From contig JANATG010000004.1 in NCBI GenBank assembly GCA_029449235.1, forward strand, positions 2,728,001 through 2,792,000: DNA of 64,000 nt, read 5' to 3'. Positions 1 through 10,899 of the stretch are shown here, piece by piece. The position numbers were made by a program, and so were the translations under genes. The notes under the pieces were generated by a model. That model worked only from the letters and a program-made list of their open reading frames with translations, did not search any database and was not told where the DNA came from. The stretch comes from Linnemannia schmuckeri (Eukaryota; Mortierellomycota; Mortierellomycetes; Mortierellales; Mortierellaceae). How positions within the stretch are numbered: the stretch's first letter is position 1; the number at the start of each line of letters is the position of its first letter.

Positions 1-2891
1 ACAAATACGGATGACAGTTGTTCCTGGATATCGCCCATGTCCATATATTAAAGCTGGTCCGGGTAGCTCTTATTTGTCCTTGTGTTCCCCATCGTAAAAA
101 TGCGCTCCCAATCCTAACGAACGCATGCGGAGAGGCTGTTGATGGTTACCTTGTTGGCAGAAGAGTGGGTGCTAGAGGCACGGGAGAGGCGAGAACCTTC
201 TGGGGCTCGCTCATCGTTCTCCTGGTCCTGATCCTGATCCTGGTCATCATCCTCGGCTTCCGAGTTGTACCATCCATTGCCGTTCGATGTCGACTCACGC
301 ACCGACCATCCTGTCTGACCTAATAGCAGTGAAAGAACATGCAAATAAAACAAGCACATGGACCTTTGTTAGTTTTTTTTCTCTTATTTTTTCCGACTCT
401 TGTCACTACCCATAATGCATGCATGCAACGAAACACCTCTCGAGCCGGATCCTGATAAACAAAACGGAGAAAAGATACTTGCCTACAACATCCTGACCGG
501 CAGTATCTGCAGTTCCCATGCTTGCACGGTCTTCTGGCTCGGGAATAGTCCAGCTCGATTCTTGTGTGCGTTGGTTGTAATAAAAGACCTGACCATCAGG
601 CGTTGTCTGAGGCAACCAGAGGTCATCTGCGCTCTGAAAGGTGTTGTCGAATCCAGCCATCCAATACATTCCAAAAGAGTATCATATTAAAGTGTCGCAA
701 AATAGTAATGGGCGTGGCAGGTAGAGTCACAGGAACAGCCAGAGGATATGAACAAATTGAAAGAAAGAGAGAGGAAAGGCGTCAGTTTTTGGTTCTGATA
801 TTTTGCATTATGGTTAAGAGTACGAGTGAGGATGAGGAAGATTTTTGTTTGTATGTGGGCGTGTGTGTCTGTTGGTGGGTGCTCATTTGCTCCCAACACA
901 GAAAAAAAGGGCAACCTTCCAATCGATCTCAAAGATCTGTCTGCCACTGTCAAGAAAAAAAAAGAGGGGCTCGCATAATCAACGACGAATCAGCTTGGTT
1001 TGTCAGTTGGTTGGTCGTAAGGAAAAGCGGAGGGAAGGAAGAAGAGCGGAAGTGAAGTGATGTATGCATGGGATACAACGTCAAGCGCCACGAGGAAGTA
1101 CATTGGCATTAGGAAAGGGTACGAGGATGTTGTCATTGCTTTTGTTGATGTTGTTTTCTCGATAGCTCATTAAGAGGATATTGAGCTAGGTTCGTCGCTA
1201 TTTTTTACTTTGTTCCCCAACACAAGGGCTCACTTCATACTCCTCCTCTCATTGCCCCAATGCCCTTTTACAACTCCAGCAACATAATAATAAGCGCAAC
1301 AATGCACATGACGACTGCAAGAGTACAAGACAAGCACAAAAAGAAAACAAGAAAAAAATGAACTGGCAACCCCGCATTAGCATAAAGAAACCGGATAGCA
1401 CACCCCATACACACACAATACCCGCACACTGTTGGTTCGCACTTTTTTTTTTTTTGCTCGAATGGAAAAAGTGGAACGAAACCAAATAGAAAACGCCATC
1501 TCAGAAGAGCATTTCAATAAAACGGTGTTGTCTGTTCGATTGTTTTTTTTCATGTCGATAGTCAACAAAGGATGAAAGAAGGAATAAAGAAAACGAGAGC
1601 ACGAACGAAACGCATAATTGATGCACACACACACATCAACAACAACAACAAGACAACCCATTTCGCTCTCATATCCACACCCCTATCCATTCGTCTCAAC
1701 AAGTAAAGAAATACACTAGAAGCAACAACAAAAAATACGAGCAATCCTCTTCCATTTGAGCTCAGGGTCAAAGACCATCAGCCAACAAATGGCCCATGGT
1801 ATGTAAATACAAAAGAGGAAGGAAGCACGAAAGAAGAACAACATAGGAGTCTGCTCGTCCATTTTGTCCTATAGTTTGTGTGTTTGTGTACATAGTAAAC
1901 AGATGGAGCTCATCCTTTTTGTTCTCTATAGGGTTGTTTTTATCTTTTTTTTGCAATCGAATCTCGCTCTCCTTGTCCTGCTCCTGTCTTTTCTTACACT
2001 CCGTCGGTCTCTCTTTTCATATTACCCACAATTCCACTAATTCTTTTTCCTTTCTTTTTTTGTTCCTTTTCATTGTGCCTGTTGGCCGTTTGCCCTTTTC
2101 AATTGGAGGGAGGGATAAAAAAGAAAAGATAGAAAGGACAAAGGGAATAAGAGAAAATAGGAGCCCTCAATCGTATCTGGAGAGTGTGTCTCTGGTTTTT
2201 TTGTTCGCTGTGTGGGTGAATGAAATGCAACATGTATGTGTGTATGTGTGTATGTGTATGTGGGTGAAGTGGGGTTGTGTGTAGTGTGGGTTCTTGTATG
2301 CGATCCTCCTTCCTCTCCACTCCTCTCCAAACCCAATGCACTAGACCATCTTCAGAGTAGCACGACTTTTTTTTCCTTCTCGTTTTATGAAATGATAAGC
2401 GAACTTCCTCCTTATTGTTGTTGTTGTTGTTGTTGTGTGCTGTTGCTTCTTTTTGTGTTTCCCTCCATTGCACAAGAATAATAAAAGAAGGTTAACGCCC
2501 TTACCGAGTCATGACCAATGAACAATGACCCAAAACCAGAGCTACTTCCTTGCCTTCAAAGAATGAAAAAACGAAAAGAAAAAAAAATAGAAGAGTTGAA
2601 AGTGCCAAGGGTGAAAGAAAAAAAAAAGAAACTTACGTCGAGGTCTTCCCCATCCTGTTCAGGATCGTCTTCATCCTGTGAGTCAAGGTCATCGTCCCCT
2701 AGGACCTGGACATAGTTGGAGGGGAACCAGCCCTGACGGCCCTGGCAATGACCCGCCCACCAACCGGAATCGAGCTGTGCGAGGACCTGAATCACATCAT
2801 CCTTCTTGAAGGTCAGGTTTGTTGCATCCTCCGACTCGTAGTCGTACATGGCCCGAACTAGGACCTGGATGTCTAGGGTCTCTGAGACCAT
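1..2891 (-). CDS. CDC25: Cdc25-type Ras guanine-nucleotide exchange factor, 5' part (SH3 + WW)
   Basis: Partial gene that runs off the left edge. Exon 1 (2891-2637) encodes an SH3 domain at residues ~9-63, with ALYDY-like AMYDYES, the SGWWAG core and GWFPSNYV, followed by an acidic linker. Exon 2 (633-483) encodes a WW domain (LWLPQTTPDGQ, FYYNQRTQESSW). Exon 3 (319-150) is an acidic Asp/Gln- and Ser-rich linker. The order SH3 then WW at the N-terminus is typical of fungal Cdc25 Ras-GEFs, whose REM and catalytic CDC25 domains would lie outside the window; the GEF identity is therefore inferred. Exon 1 to exon 2 spans a 2.0-kb intron with canonical ends (GTAAGT and TTTCAG). Exon 2 to exon 3 keeps frame only with a GC donor (AG|GCAAGT). 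Coding sequence beyond position 150 could not be resolved. Cdc25 proteins load GTP on Ras at the plasma membrane to drive cAMP signalling. Confidence 0.7.
634..2636 (-). other. 2.0-kb intron 1 of the Ras-GEF gene
   Basis: No exon that keeps frame and shows a recognisable domain was found here. The stretch holds pyrimidine/purine-skewed low-complexity DNA, a (TTG)n run near 2415-2436 and short A or T homopolymers. It is far longer than the 50-200 nt introns elsewhere in the window, so an undetected microexon or a separate transcript is possible. Confidence 0.55.
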
Positions 2892-4314
2892 CTCGAATTA
2901 TATGTCTTTTTGGTTGGTTTGCTGTTGTGTTGTTATTGAGAGGAGAAGGGGAGGAGAGGAGGAAGGAGAGGTAGAGGTGTTGGGGGTGTTGAGTGAGGAG
3001 TGAGTGTGGGAGAGAGTCGGAGATGACGAATGAAGGAAGAGGGGGTGTGAAGGTGGGAAGGAGGGAGGAAGAAGGGTAATGAAGGAGAAGAAAGGAAGGA
3101 AAGGAAGGGAGAGAGAAGGTGGAGGGAAGGGGGATGAAGGAAAGGAAAGGGATGAAGAGGGAAGGATGATGAGAGGAAGGGGAAGAGAGGAAGAGAGAGA
3201 AAGAGAGAGAGAGGAAGAGAGAAAGAGAGAGAGGGAGAGAGGAAGAGGAAGGAGGAAGAGGGTTTTGGGGGTGCAACGGCCAGACTCGAGTAAAATGAAT
3301 GCAGGAGAATAAGGCCCTATGTAGATTCACTCTCAGCTCAGTGAGTCGTGGAAGGGACAGACGGACGATGGACAAAGGGACAAAGAGACAAAGGGACAGA
3401 CTAGGTGAAAAAATCCAATCAAAAAGGATACAACAAAAGAAAGAGAGAGGTGGGCACACACACACATATACAAAGGAAAAATTCAGTCAAAGAGCGCCTT
3501 TGCAAGCAAAAGAAAGCTTTGTCGTGGTTGAGAGCACTCTTGTTCAAAGTACGTTCATTTGTCGGTGCTGGATATGATAATCATCTTCACAACCATCATC
3601 ACCGCCAGCATCATCAGACTCCCGCAACGAGTTAGTCCCAATTATCACTCTGAGGGTACCTGTGCCTGGGTGGCAGTCGAGAGTCCGCCGTGCCACAATA
3701 TCTACTGCATGCTTCATGGCTGCTATCTCGTTACTGCCAGTAAAGCATAAATAAATAAATAAATAAATAAAAAAAAAAATAAAAAAAAAAAAAAAAAGCA
3801 CCAGTCTTGACATAAAAACGAATTCCAGACAGTCCGTCATCAAGTGCAACTCATGATTCTTGTGCAATCCACAAAGTCAAAACAAAACAACATTTTCCAT
3901 ATATTCACCTGTCTCATGGCTCTAGAGAAAGGGGGCAAAGTGAGAGCGGAGACAGAGACACACACTTCCAACCTCGTGCGAGTCTCAATCAGATCACAGC
4001 AGGTATTGGTACATTCAGGGTTGTACGACGTTGGACGAGACCATAGGCATGAGCGTGAACATGAAGAGTAGAATATGTAAAAATGTTGTGTGTTTGAATG
4101 TGTATTGACAAAAAAGTGGAGCTTGTTAGAACTAGCCAAGAAAACAAAAAAAGCGATCTGTGGTACAGATGTAGATAGGAAGCAAGAAAGCAAGAGGGAG
4201 AAAGGGAAAGAGGAAAGAGCAAGAGTTTCCAACTTCATAACCTGCAATTCGCCTCTTCCTCGTCCTTCCTTACCTCCTTCCTCTCTGTCTCGCCAATCCT
4301 GTATAACTCAGCCA
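2892..4314. other. Intergenic: Ras-GEF 5' flank and CaMKI 3' flank
   Basis: No supported gene. The half next to the Ras-GEF start is almost pure purine on the plus strand, hence a CT-rich leader on the coding strand, as is common in fungal promoters. Around 3749-3796 there is an (AAAT)n run merging into a poly-A tract. The rest shows no conserved coding pattern. Confidence 0.6.
2938..3262. repeat. Polypurine/polypyrimidine tract (~325 bp)
   Basis: Nearly uninterrupted A/G on the plus strand, built from GGAAG, GAGA and AAGG units. It lies directly upstream of the minus-strand Ras-GEF start codon at 2891, so it forms the CT-rich promoter or 5' UTR of that gene. Confidence 0.7.
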
Positions 4315-7174
4315 TTAAACCATATCCTCGTCGCCACGGTGCAAGACTTGTTCGACATCCTCCTGATGAACAACCCTCAACTCCTCGTGCCGCTTGCGCA
4401 TCGAGTTGATAGCCTTGACAGCCCCAACAGCGTTGCGGAACTTTGTGCGGGCCTTGATGCGAGACATCATCGATGGCAACAGATCGTGAGGTCCTTCCAT
4501 CTCAGTGTCCTGATCCTGAAGTGCCTGTGCGGCATGGCCATCCTGGTGGAGACCCGACTGTGCCAGCCATGGATGCTTCAATGCCTGTGCAGCCGTCATA
4601 CGATGACTGGGATCCGTCGTCAACAATCCATTTACAAACGACTTGGCTATTCAGATAGGAAGGAAAGGACGAGATTGTAAGCAGGTGACATCATTATATC
4701 CCACATTTCTTCCCTTTGCTGCCAAAGCAGGAGTAGTAAGAGAAACAACGCACCAGTCTCGCTGACTCCCTGCCAGTACTCAATGGGAGCAAACTGGTAC
4801 TCAGCGTTAAGGATGGCATGCATCTCGTCCATACTGTTCTGACGGTCGAAGGGAGTATATCCACACAACAAGAAGTAGGTAATAACGCCCAAAGCCCACA
4901 TGTCGACAGGCTTGCCGTGGCCAGACTTTTGGAAGATTTCAGGGGCCTATGAATTAAAGAGAATTGATTCGAGGTCAGGTCAGTCGTCTGTTGTCAGAAA
5001 AAGAAGAGAAACCACTACCGTCGATACTGTCCACGCGGTATTGGGACAGCCGCGAGAAACGAAACGAACGAATAAAAAGAAAGGGGGTTCAGCCCCAATA
5101 TATGTCCAGAAAGAGGCAGTGCCATACCATGTATCCGGGGGTTCCACAGGTGGTGGTCAAAAGGTGGAACTTCTCCTGGTCCATGATCCTCGAGAGTCCG
5201 AAATCAGCAATCAGCAGCTCACTGTCCTCGGCTGCAGTCTTGAACAACAAGTTCTCAGGCTGTAGTCAATTGTCGCCGTTTTGTCGTTGGGGTGGTTGGT
5301 GGCAGTGGTCATGGCGAGTGGGTGAGCAGCAGTAAAGGTTCATAGACAGTCGATCGATCGAATTGTGGTTCAAGGCAATAACAAGGAGAGAAGTAGAAAA
5401 GATTTGAATTCCGTTAGTTCAAAAAAGAACCCTTGGGCATAGCATAGCAACAACAAAGCCCACAATTAAAAAAGTTCCACTTCTCCGAGGAGGTTTTCCT
5501 ATTTTACCTTCAAATCTGTTTTTTCCGCGCATCATCGAGAGTAGATAACATATCGGGTAACATGAAAAAAGAGGGAAAACAGACCGTTAGCAACGTGAAT
5601 GGCAGCAACAAAAAAGACCATGAACTGGTATGCGGTCCTGTATCCTATCTTTTCTCCCTCACCCCTTATTTTCACAGAGACACACGCACTCCCCAGCCCG
5701 CTTCCAATTCTCGCATGAAAGTAGCGAAGACAAGGCGAGTAAAGTGGGAAAGGAGGATGAACGTGAGCCATTCCATTCCTTGTTCCCAACTCAGACCCCG
5801 GACCAAAACCAGGCTCATTTTTTCCCACTTCTTTTGGTTCTTATCCACATTCTTCCTCTAGTATTGAGAGTGAACGAGTATGCTGCGGTGTGGTGCAGTG
5901 TGGATGTTGTCACTTGTGTGCATTCTTTTTTCCTGCAAGGAAAAACATAAGAGCGGGCTGGACTGGGCTGCTAAGCTGGGCGGAGCGGGACAAAAGAAGG
6001 TGCTCCACCAACATTGGGTTTCTCTGGATTCAAACAAAGATAAAAGGCATGACGGCACGATCATCATCACCACCCAGACGGGATGGCTGAGGTTTCTGAC
6101 CGAATACTGTTAGCTGCGGATCCAATTGCTTACCTCTGTGGACGATACCCTGCTCGTGCAAGTAGGCGACGGCACTGCAGATAGTGCGGACCAGGTGGGC
6201 AGCATCGTGCTCGTAGTAGTTGCCCTTTCTGCAGATCCTGTCGAACAGCTCTCCACCTTCGGCCAATTCAGTCACCAGGTACACTTTTTTTTTGTAATCC
6301 AGGGATAAATATAGACAAGAACAAAAAAAGTTGGTTAGTTCATGAAGAAGAATGCCGTTAAAGAACACAACGTTCTATTTCATAAAAAGAACAAGGAAAG
6401 AACAAAAAAGAGGAGCAGGTGTGCCACCCTAATGAGAAAAGAAACGCTTCCACACGCACACACTTGAGAGAACAACAACCAACAACAACAACAGGAACGA
6501 ATAAAAGATTATCCTGTCCAATTGACTTACAGTTGTTGAGAGTCTCAAAGTAGTCGACCAGGGTCAAGATGTTGGCGTGACCGATGGAGATGCGACGGAG
6601 GACAGCAATCTCGTTGCGGATCATGTGCTCCTTGCCCTCCATCAACTTTTTGTTGATCACCTTGACAGCATACCTTTTGCCAGTTTCAATCTATCGCACA
6701 CAAGGAAACAAACAAACAAAGGCAAAGAAAAGGTCAACAGGGCATTCTCGGTGTATGTGTATGAGAGTGTGTGTGTGCGCACGCTACACCTTTTTTTTGC
6801 CTCTTTTTTTTCTTGTCAACTCCCACGAGGATGACATAAACGCAGAGATAGGTTCGACAAGGGTAAAAAAAGAAACTTACATGGACAGCCTCTGCAGGAC
6901 AGAATAGTGTAGAAGACGTCGTATCGAGAAAGGCGGTGGTTGCGAAAGTAGACACACACGCATACACACAGAGTAAAGAAAAGAAGACAGGTGTTAGTTA
7001 GATGTGAGTGGTGTTTGCCGAGGGTCGCGAATGAGGTATGAGTTGGACAATTAAGACGGGCAAAAGTAAGAATGAAGCGAAGTGAGGTGTACCTTTGACA
7101 ACGGCGTAGGTTCCCTGACCGAGGGTTCGGCCAGTACGGTATTTACAGGGGACAGTCGAGACTGTTGCAGACAT
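4315..7174 (-). CDS. cmk1: Calcium/calmodulin-dependent protein kinase type I
   Basis: Eight exons (7174-7093, 6891-6881, 6690-6531, 6283-6134, 5515-5508, 5259-5128, 4946-4754, 4646-4315) give 355 residues, the usual CaMKI length. The glycine loop GQGTYA is at residues 19-24, the ATP-binding Lys at 41 (YAVKVI), HRDLKPEN with catalytic Asp 135, DFG at 156-158, an activation loop TTTCGTP with Thr 173 at the position phosphorylated by CaMKK in relatives, and APEIF from exon 7. The C-terminal tail holds a basic amphipathic stretch (KARTKFRNAVGAVKAINSMR), the expected autoinhibitory and calmodulin-binding segment. Exons 2 and 5 are microexons of 11 and 8 nt. They are needed to complete KEAVH and the DLK of the catalytic loop, which supports them strongly. 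The kinase is expected to be cytosolic and to relay Ca2+ signals. Confidence 0.93.
5508..5515 (-). other. cmk1: 8-nt microexon 5 of CaMKI
   Basis: Flanked by AAACAG and GTAAAA. It supplies the last two bases of the catalytic Asp codon plus Leu-Lys, so that HR and PEN become HRDLKPEN. If it is skipped, the join reads GCC then TGA, an immediate stop. Confidence 0.88.
6881..6891 (-). other. cmk1: 11-nt microexon 2 of CaMKI
   Basis: Flanked by CTGCAG on the acceptor side and GTAAGT on the donor side. It restores KEAVH between the glycine loop and IETGKRYAVK. Joining exon 1 straight to exon 3 would give GAT followed at once by a TGA stop. Confidence 0.88.
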
Positions 7175-7312
7175 TGTGTGAGAGATTGAGTATGAGTTAA
7201 GGCCGGCTGCTGCTGATTGCCTGTTGCTGCTGGTGTGTTTGTCGAAGGAAGAAGGAGGAAGGAGGTGGGGGTGAGGGTGCAGGAATGGAAGCGGAGAAAG
7301 TGGATGGGAGTG

Positions 7313-7347
<35 letters not shown>

Positions 7348-7831
7348 AGAAGAAAGAGGAGTGGGAAGAAGAGTGCGAGAAGTAGAAAAGAAGAAAAAAG
7401 TTCCCTCGGTCCCTGTCCAAAAGCGGCTGGCTGGCTGGCTGAGGGGTGTAGAAGAAGGAAGAATTCAAAGTCCAGCTGGGCTGTCCACCCCTTTCCATTC
7501 AAGGCCTATCACACCTTACTTGATCCTACTCTGTGAAATAACCCATCATGCTTCTTCCTCCCCCTGCTCCTGCTTCATGCTTAGAGTTGATCCTCCCTGC
7601 CTGCACGATCCCCTCTTGCCTCTCAACAAACAGGGATATGAGGAAGACCTATCGCATGATTATCGGAAAAGAGAACGGTTGGACACATCACCCTTTTGCA
7701 CGTCCCACCCCTGAGAAAACACCCTTCGCGATAGGAACATATAATCCATTTTATTACCCCATTCGTCTTTCAAAAAGTGAAAAAAAAATACAACATACCC
7801 CGGAAGCAATTGAAAAAATCAAGCTCTCTCA
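7175..7831. other. Intergenic: CaMKI promoter and RXT2 3' flank
   Basis: No gene seen. It contains a 32-nt poly-A tract at 7313-7344 inside a purine-rich stretch that is CT-rich on the CaMKI coding strand. An AATAAA poly(A) signal for RXT2 is on the minus strand at 7755-7750. Confidence 0.6.
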
Positions 7832-9315
7832 CTACCGGTGTTGTTGCTGCTGCTGGTGTCCTGAAGGTCCCTGTCCTCCTGCATGCTGCGAACTCGAGTT
7901 GTTGGCGTTACCGTTACTGCTGTTGTTGTTGTTGGCACTATTGCTGTTATTGTTTTTCTTGTTCTTGCTCAACAAACGATGTCGCAGCTCCTTCTCGCGC
8001 TTCTCCTTCAGCTTCTTCCAGAGACGCTTCTTCTGCTTCAGCACATGGTTAACAGAATCTCGACTTTCGCTCAGCAAGTCAATGTACTGGTTGCTGCAAT
8101 GGATATTCTCCTAAAAGGATCGCAAAAAAAAAAAAAAAAAAAAAAAAAGTCAAAATTTGTGATGGATTAGTGGACTAGCTCAATCTATCATCAGGGTCCA
8201 TTGCAGTTAAACAATTATAACCGGGGTCCCCCGAGGCGTACCATGAGCAAGGAAAGAGTCTTTTGAACCTGCGCCCGATCTTCGCCGTGCTGCTTCCACT
8301 CTTCATTGTTCTGGATGAGATCCTCCTGGTCGGGCATGCCCATTCGTGCAGTCGAACATCCTTCGCCCATGCCGTAGCCCAACTCGGGATATAGCGGGTC
8401 GTCTCCTTGCAAGATCAGCGCCACCCTGCTCATCATCTTGTTGACCTTCTTCTCGCGCTCAATCATGGCCATCGCATGGACAGCCATAATCTGCAACTGT
8501 GGACTCTTGAACAACTTGCAGTGCTGAGGTCGATGCAAAATCTCGGTCGAAGTCTCCAACGGCGACAAGATCTCGCTCATCCGGATATTGGCATAAGGGT
8601 TTTCGTCATCCGAGAGTTCCTGTTGCTGCGGTTGTCCTCCTGCTGCCCCGTCGATCTCATCTCCATAAAAAACTGCTCTGTCGCCTCCTCCTCCTCCAGA
8701 GCGACGGACCTGAATAACTTCCCGCTTGCCAGACTGTCCTGCTGCCTTTGAGATCGCCACTGATCGCCTAAAGTTGGCGCGGATCTCGTCTTCGTTGTCT
8801 TCCTGGGTAAGGTGAAGATGTAGTTGTTTGTTGATATCGGGGACCTGGAGCCGACAGCCTCCTGTGACCGGGTTCGCCCTTCGCTTGAGCTTGTTTCCGC
8901 GGTTGTGTGGCACAAAACCAATCTCTTCCTCATCTGAGCTGCCGTCCTGAACCTTCCGTGCTACTAGAAAGAAAGAGAGAAATGAGGCAGTGACAAATAT
9001 GCCATTAGCGTTTTGATGCGTGCAATGGAAAGATCCGTATCAGGTGTGAGGAGAAATATGTTGGTTTTCAATTGATATGCACACGTACAGGTCTCTGATG
9101 TGGCTGGCGAGGGGGGCTCTGGGAAGGGGGCAAGTCTAAAAAGGTAACATGAGAAGAACGCAGAGAGGACACACACACCGTTAGCAATCTCATGTCAGGT
9201 ATGCTCAGTAAGTGAAAATAGCCTTTCTTTTCTTTCTCTGCTTCGCTGCTTACCTCTTGCCGTGCTTCAGGGCCATGAGGTGTTCTGCCTCCAGCGAGAT
9301 GGATTGGTCGTGCAT
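7832..9315 (-). CDS. RXT2: RXT2-like subunit of the Rpd3L histone deacetylase complex
   Basis: Four exons (9315-9254, 9135-9089, 8963-8242, 8110-7832) encode 369 residues. Family signatures are ALKHGKR near the start, the NRGNKLKRRA block typical of the RXT2 N-terminal domain, NIRMSEILSPLETSTEIL followed by a helical region, LILQGDDP, and a C-terminal helix (SNQYIDLLSESRD, VLKQKKRLWKKL). The end is an Asn/Ser/Gln-rich low-complexity tail. RXT2 is a subunit of the large Rpd3 histone deacetylase complex in the nucleus and has no known catalytic activity. The acceptor of exon 3 is a tandem CTAGTAG, so transcripts may differ by one codon. The third intron carries a 25-nt poly-T on the coding strand as its polypyrimidine tract. 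Family assignment rests on remembered motifs. Confidence 0.78.
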
Positions 9316-9752
9316 CGAGTCTGTTTGAAGTTGTCAAAGAAGCGACAAGAGAACAAGAGTGCGATTTGGTCCAGGGGTTAGTTGTTTGGGTCCACTTGAT
9401 CTCGTGTTGTTGTTCCTTTCTTTGCGTTGTTGGCGTATCTTGAAGGAGTTTACACTGTTCAGTGTGAAAGAGAGTTGGGGTTTGCAGGAGCGTGTTGATG
9501 TGAGTGCGTTTGACTGTGAGTGAGTGAGTGATTACCCATTCTCTGAGGTTCCTGGTCTAGCTGTATGAGTGTGTTGTGTCCAGCAGGTGGTCGTATGTAT
9601 GTATGTATGTATGTGTCGTGTGCGTTACGGGAGTGTGACGGGGTGAGTGAAGGTGAGTGGGTGAGTGCGGTGGAGTGAGTGAGTGATGGAAAAGAAGAGA
9701 ATCAAGTGGGGGTAAACTTGAAAGCTGAAGAAAAAGACAAAATGTGCGGAAT

Positions 9753-9788
<36 letters not shown>

Positions 9789-10194
9789 CCCCCCTCCCCC
9801 ACCTTCTACCCTTCCCTCTCCCCAAGACTCACTTCCTCAAAATCGTTCGCCAGTGGGTTGTCTAAAATGATGCACGTGATATTTTGCGCCACTAAAATAT
9901 GAAAACCACTCGCTCTCGACAGTCAAAAGAAAAGAGAGAATTAAAACATAGCAACTGTGATTGCAATGCCTACTTGCCTCTTGTCTTTCCTTCTTATCCC
10001 TTATAATGCCAACAAAAAAGATCTTAAGAAACTAAACATAGCTGCAGTAGTTGTGCTTTGTCACCCTAAATTCAAGTTAAGCTTATTTTGTTATATTCTT
10101 ATTGTAATTATTTAGTCTAGACCTTCCTGTACTGGACCTCCCTGTTCACCAACTAGCCAATGCATGTATAGTGGTGCTGCATAATCTGAACTAT
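9316..10194. other. Intergenic: RXT2 5' flank
   Basis: No gene seen. It holds a (GTAT)n run at 9595-9612, a GTGAGTGA-rich stretch and a 33-nt poly-A tract at 9754-9786. The last 400 bp look like unique AT-rich DNA. Confidence 0.6.
9754..9786. repeat. 33-nt poly-A tract
   Basis: Uninterrupted A run on the plus strand, one of about ten such 24-36 nt homopolymers in the window. Confidence 0.95.
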
Positions 10195-10470
10195 TGTCTC
10201 TGGGACCTCTACCAATGGCACCACGCTGATGCGAAAGGCGTAGTAAACGGTATCAAGGCCCTGTAGTCCTCAAGCACTAACCCCGAGGCGAGGAGTGTCT
10301 TAAGACTTGTGCCCCAGAGTAACTTGACTACAACACCCTCTCTTCCACCACTGTTCGACACCTGCCATACTCGGGCAGACCCATCATCATAGAAGCTTGA
10401 AGGGCGCCGACATAGATGCACCTGTTAGAGAACTCCATTACTGGGTGGTATGGTCGCACACAGAAAAGAC
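10195..10470 (-). pseudogene. Decayed C-terminal WD40 fragment of a STAND gene (relic A)
   Basis: The minus strand encodes DGSARVWQVSNSGG, then VVVKLLWGTSLKTLLASG, then in another frame LLRLSHQRGAIG. These align in order with the C-terminal WD40 segment of the intact gene just upstream (DGSVRAWKVLSNDG, VVVKLLWGSNLRMLCASD, LLVQRGAID). An upstream piece, YHP then VMEFSNRC, matches its WNPVASMEFVTAC. At least two frame changes and a stop break it, and nothing upstream of this piece was recognised. It lies ~430 bp downstream of the intact gene's stop, in the same orientation, so it looks like the remnant of a tandem copy. Confidence 0.75.
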
Positions 10471-10790
10471 AGATTGGCCATCGGACGAGAAGCCTCCGCC
10501 ATTCTATGCTCTTACCAAGACGCTTTCCGCTCGCCATTTGACGTCTAACTATAGTCACCCTTAAAAGGATCTCACTCTACCTACGCACAGACCAGTCCCA
10601 GATACCATCACTTTCTAAAACGTGGGATTATCGGAAACATTTTCGAGCAATGATGATCAATTGCTCTCATCACCTTTCAAGCTCTATTAATTTTTTGTAT
10701 TGTATCTCGGCGCTAGAAATAAACGAAGCATGAAGAGTCCCTGTTCAAGGAGCACGACGTCAGTGCGAAGGTATTGCATTCATTTTATTA

Positions 10791-10796
10791 TTTATT
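10791..10796 (-). terminator. Poly(A) signal AATAAA of the STAND gene
   Basis: AATAAA on the minus strand about 105 nt after the stop codon of the NACHT-WD40 gene, a plausible distance for 3' end formation. Confidence 0.5.
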
Positions 10797-10899
10797 CAAT
10801 TGATTTGACTCCATGCTCGCCCTCCAAACTCCACCAACTATTGCCTCGACATTAGTCCCCCAATTACACTCACACCACAACAGTCCCACCGTGATCTTC

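Noticed and set aside
114..319. Reading the Ras-GEF exon 3 through to a fourth exon at position 113
   Set aside because: The implied intron (149-114) would be only 36 nt and the following frame closes within about 22 codons, so the next exon was left unresolved.
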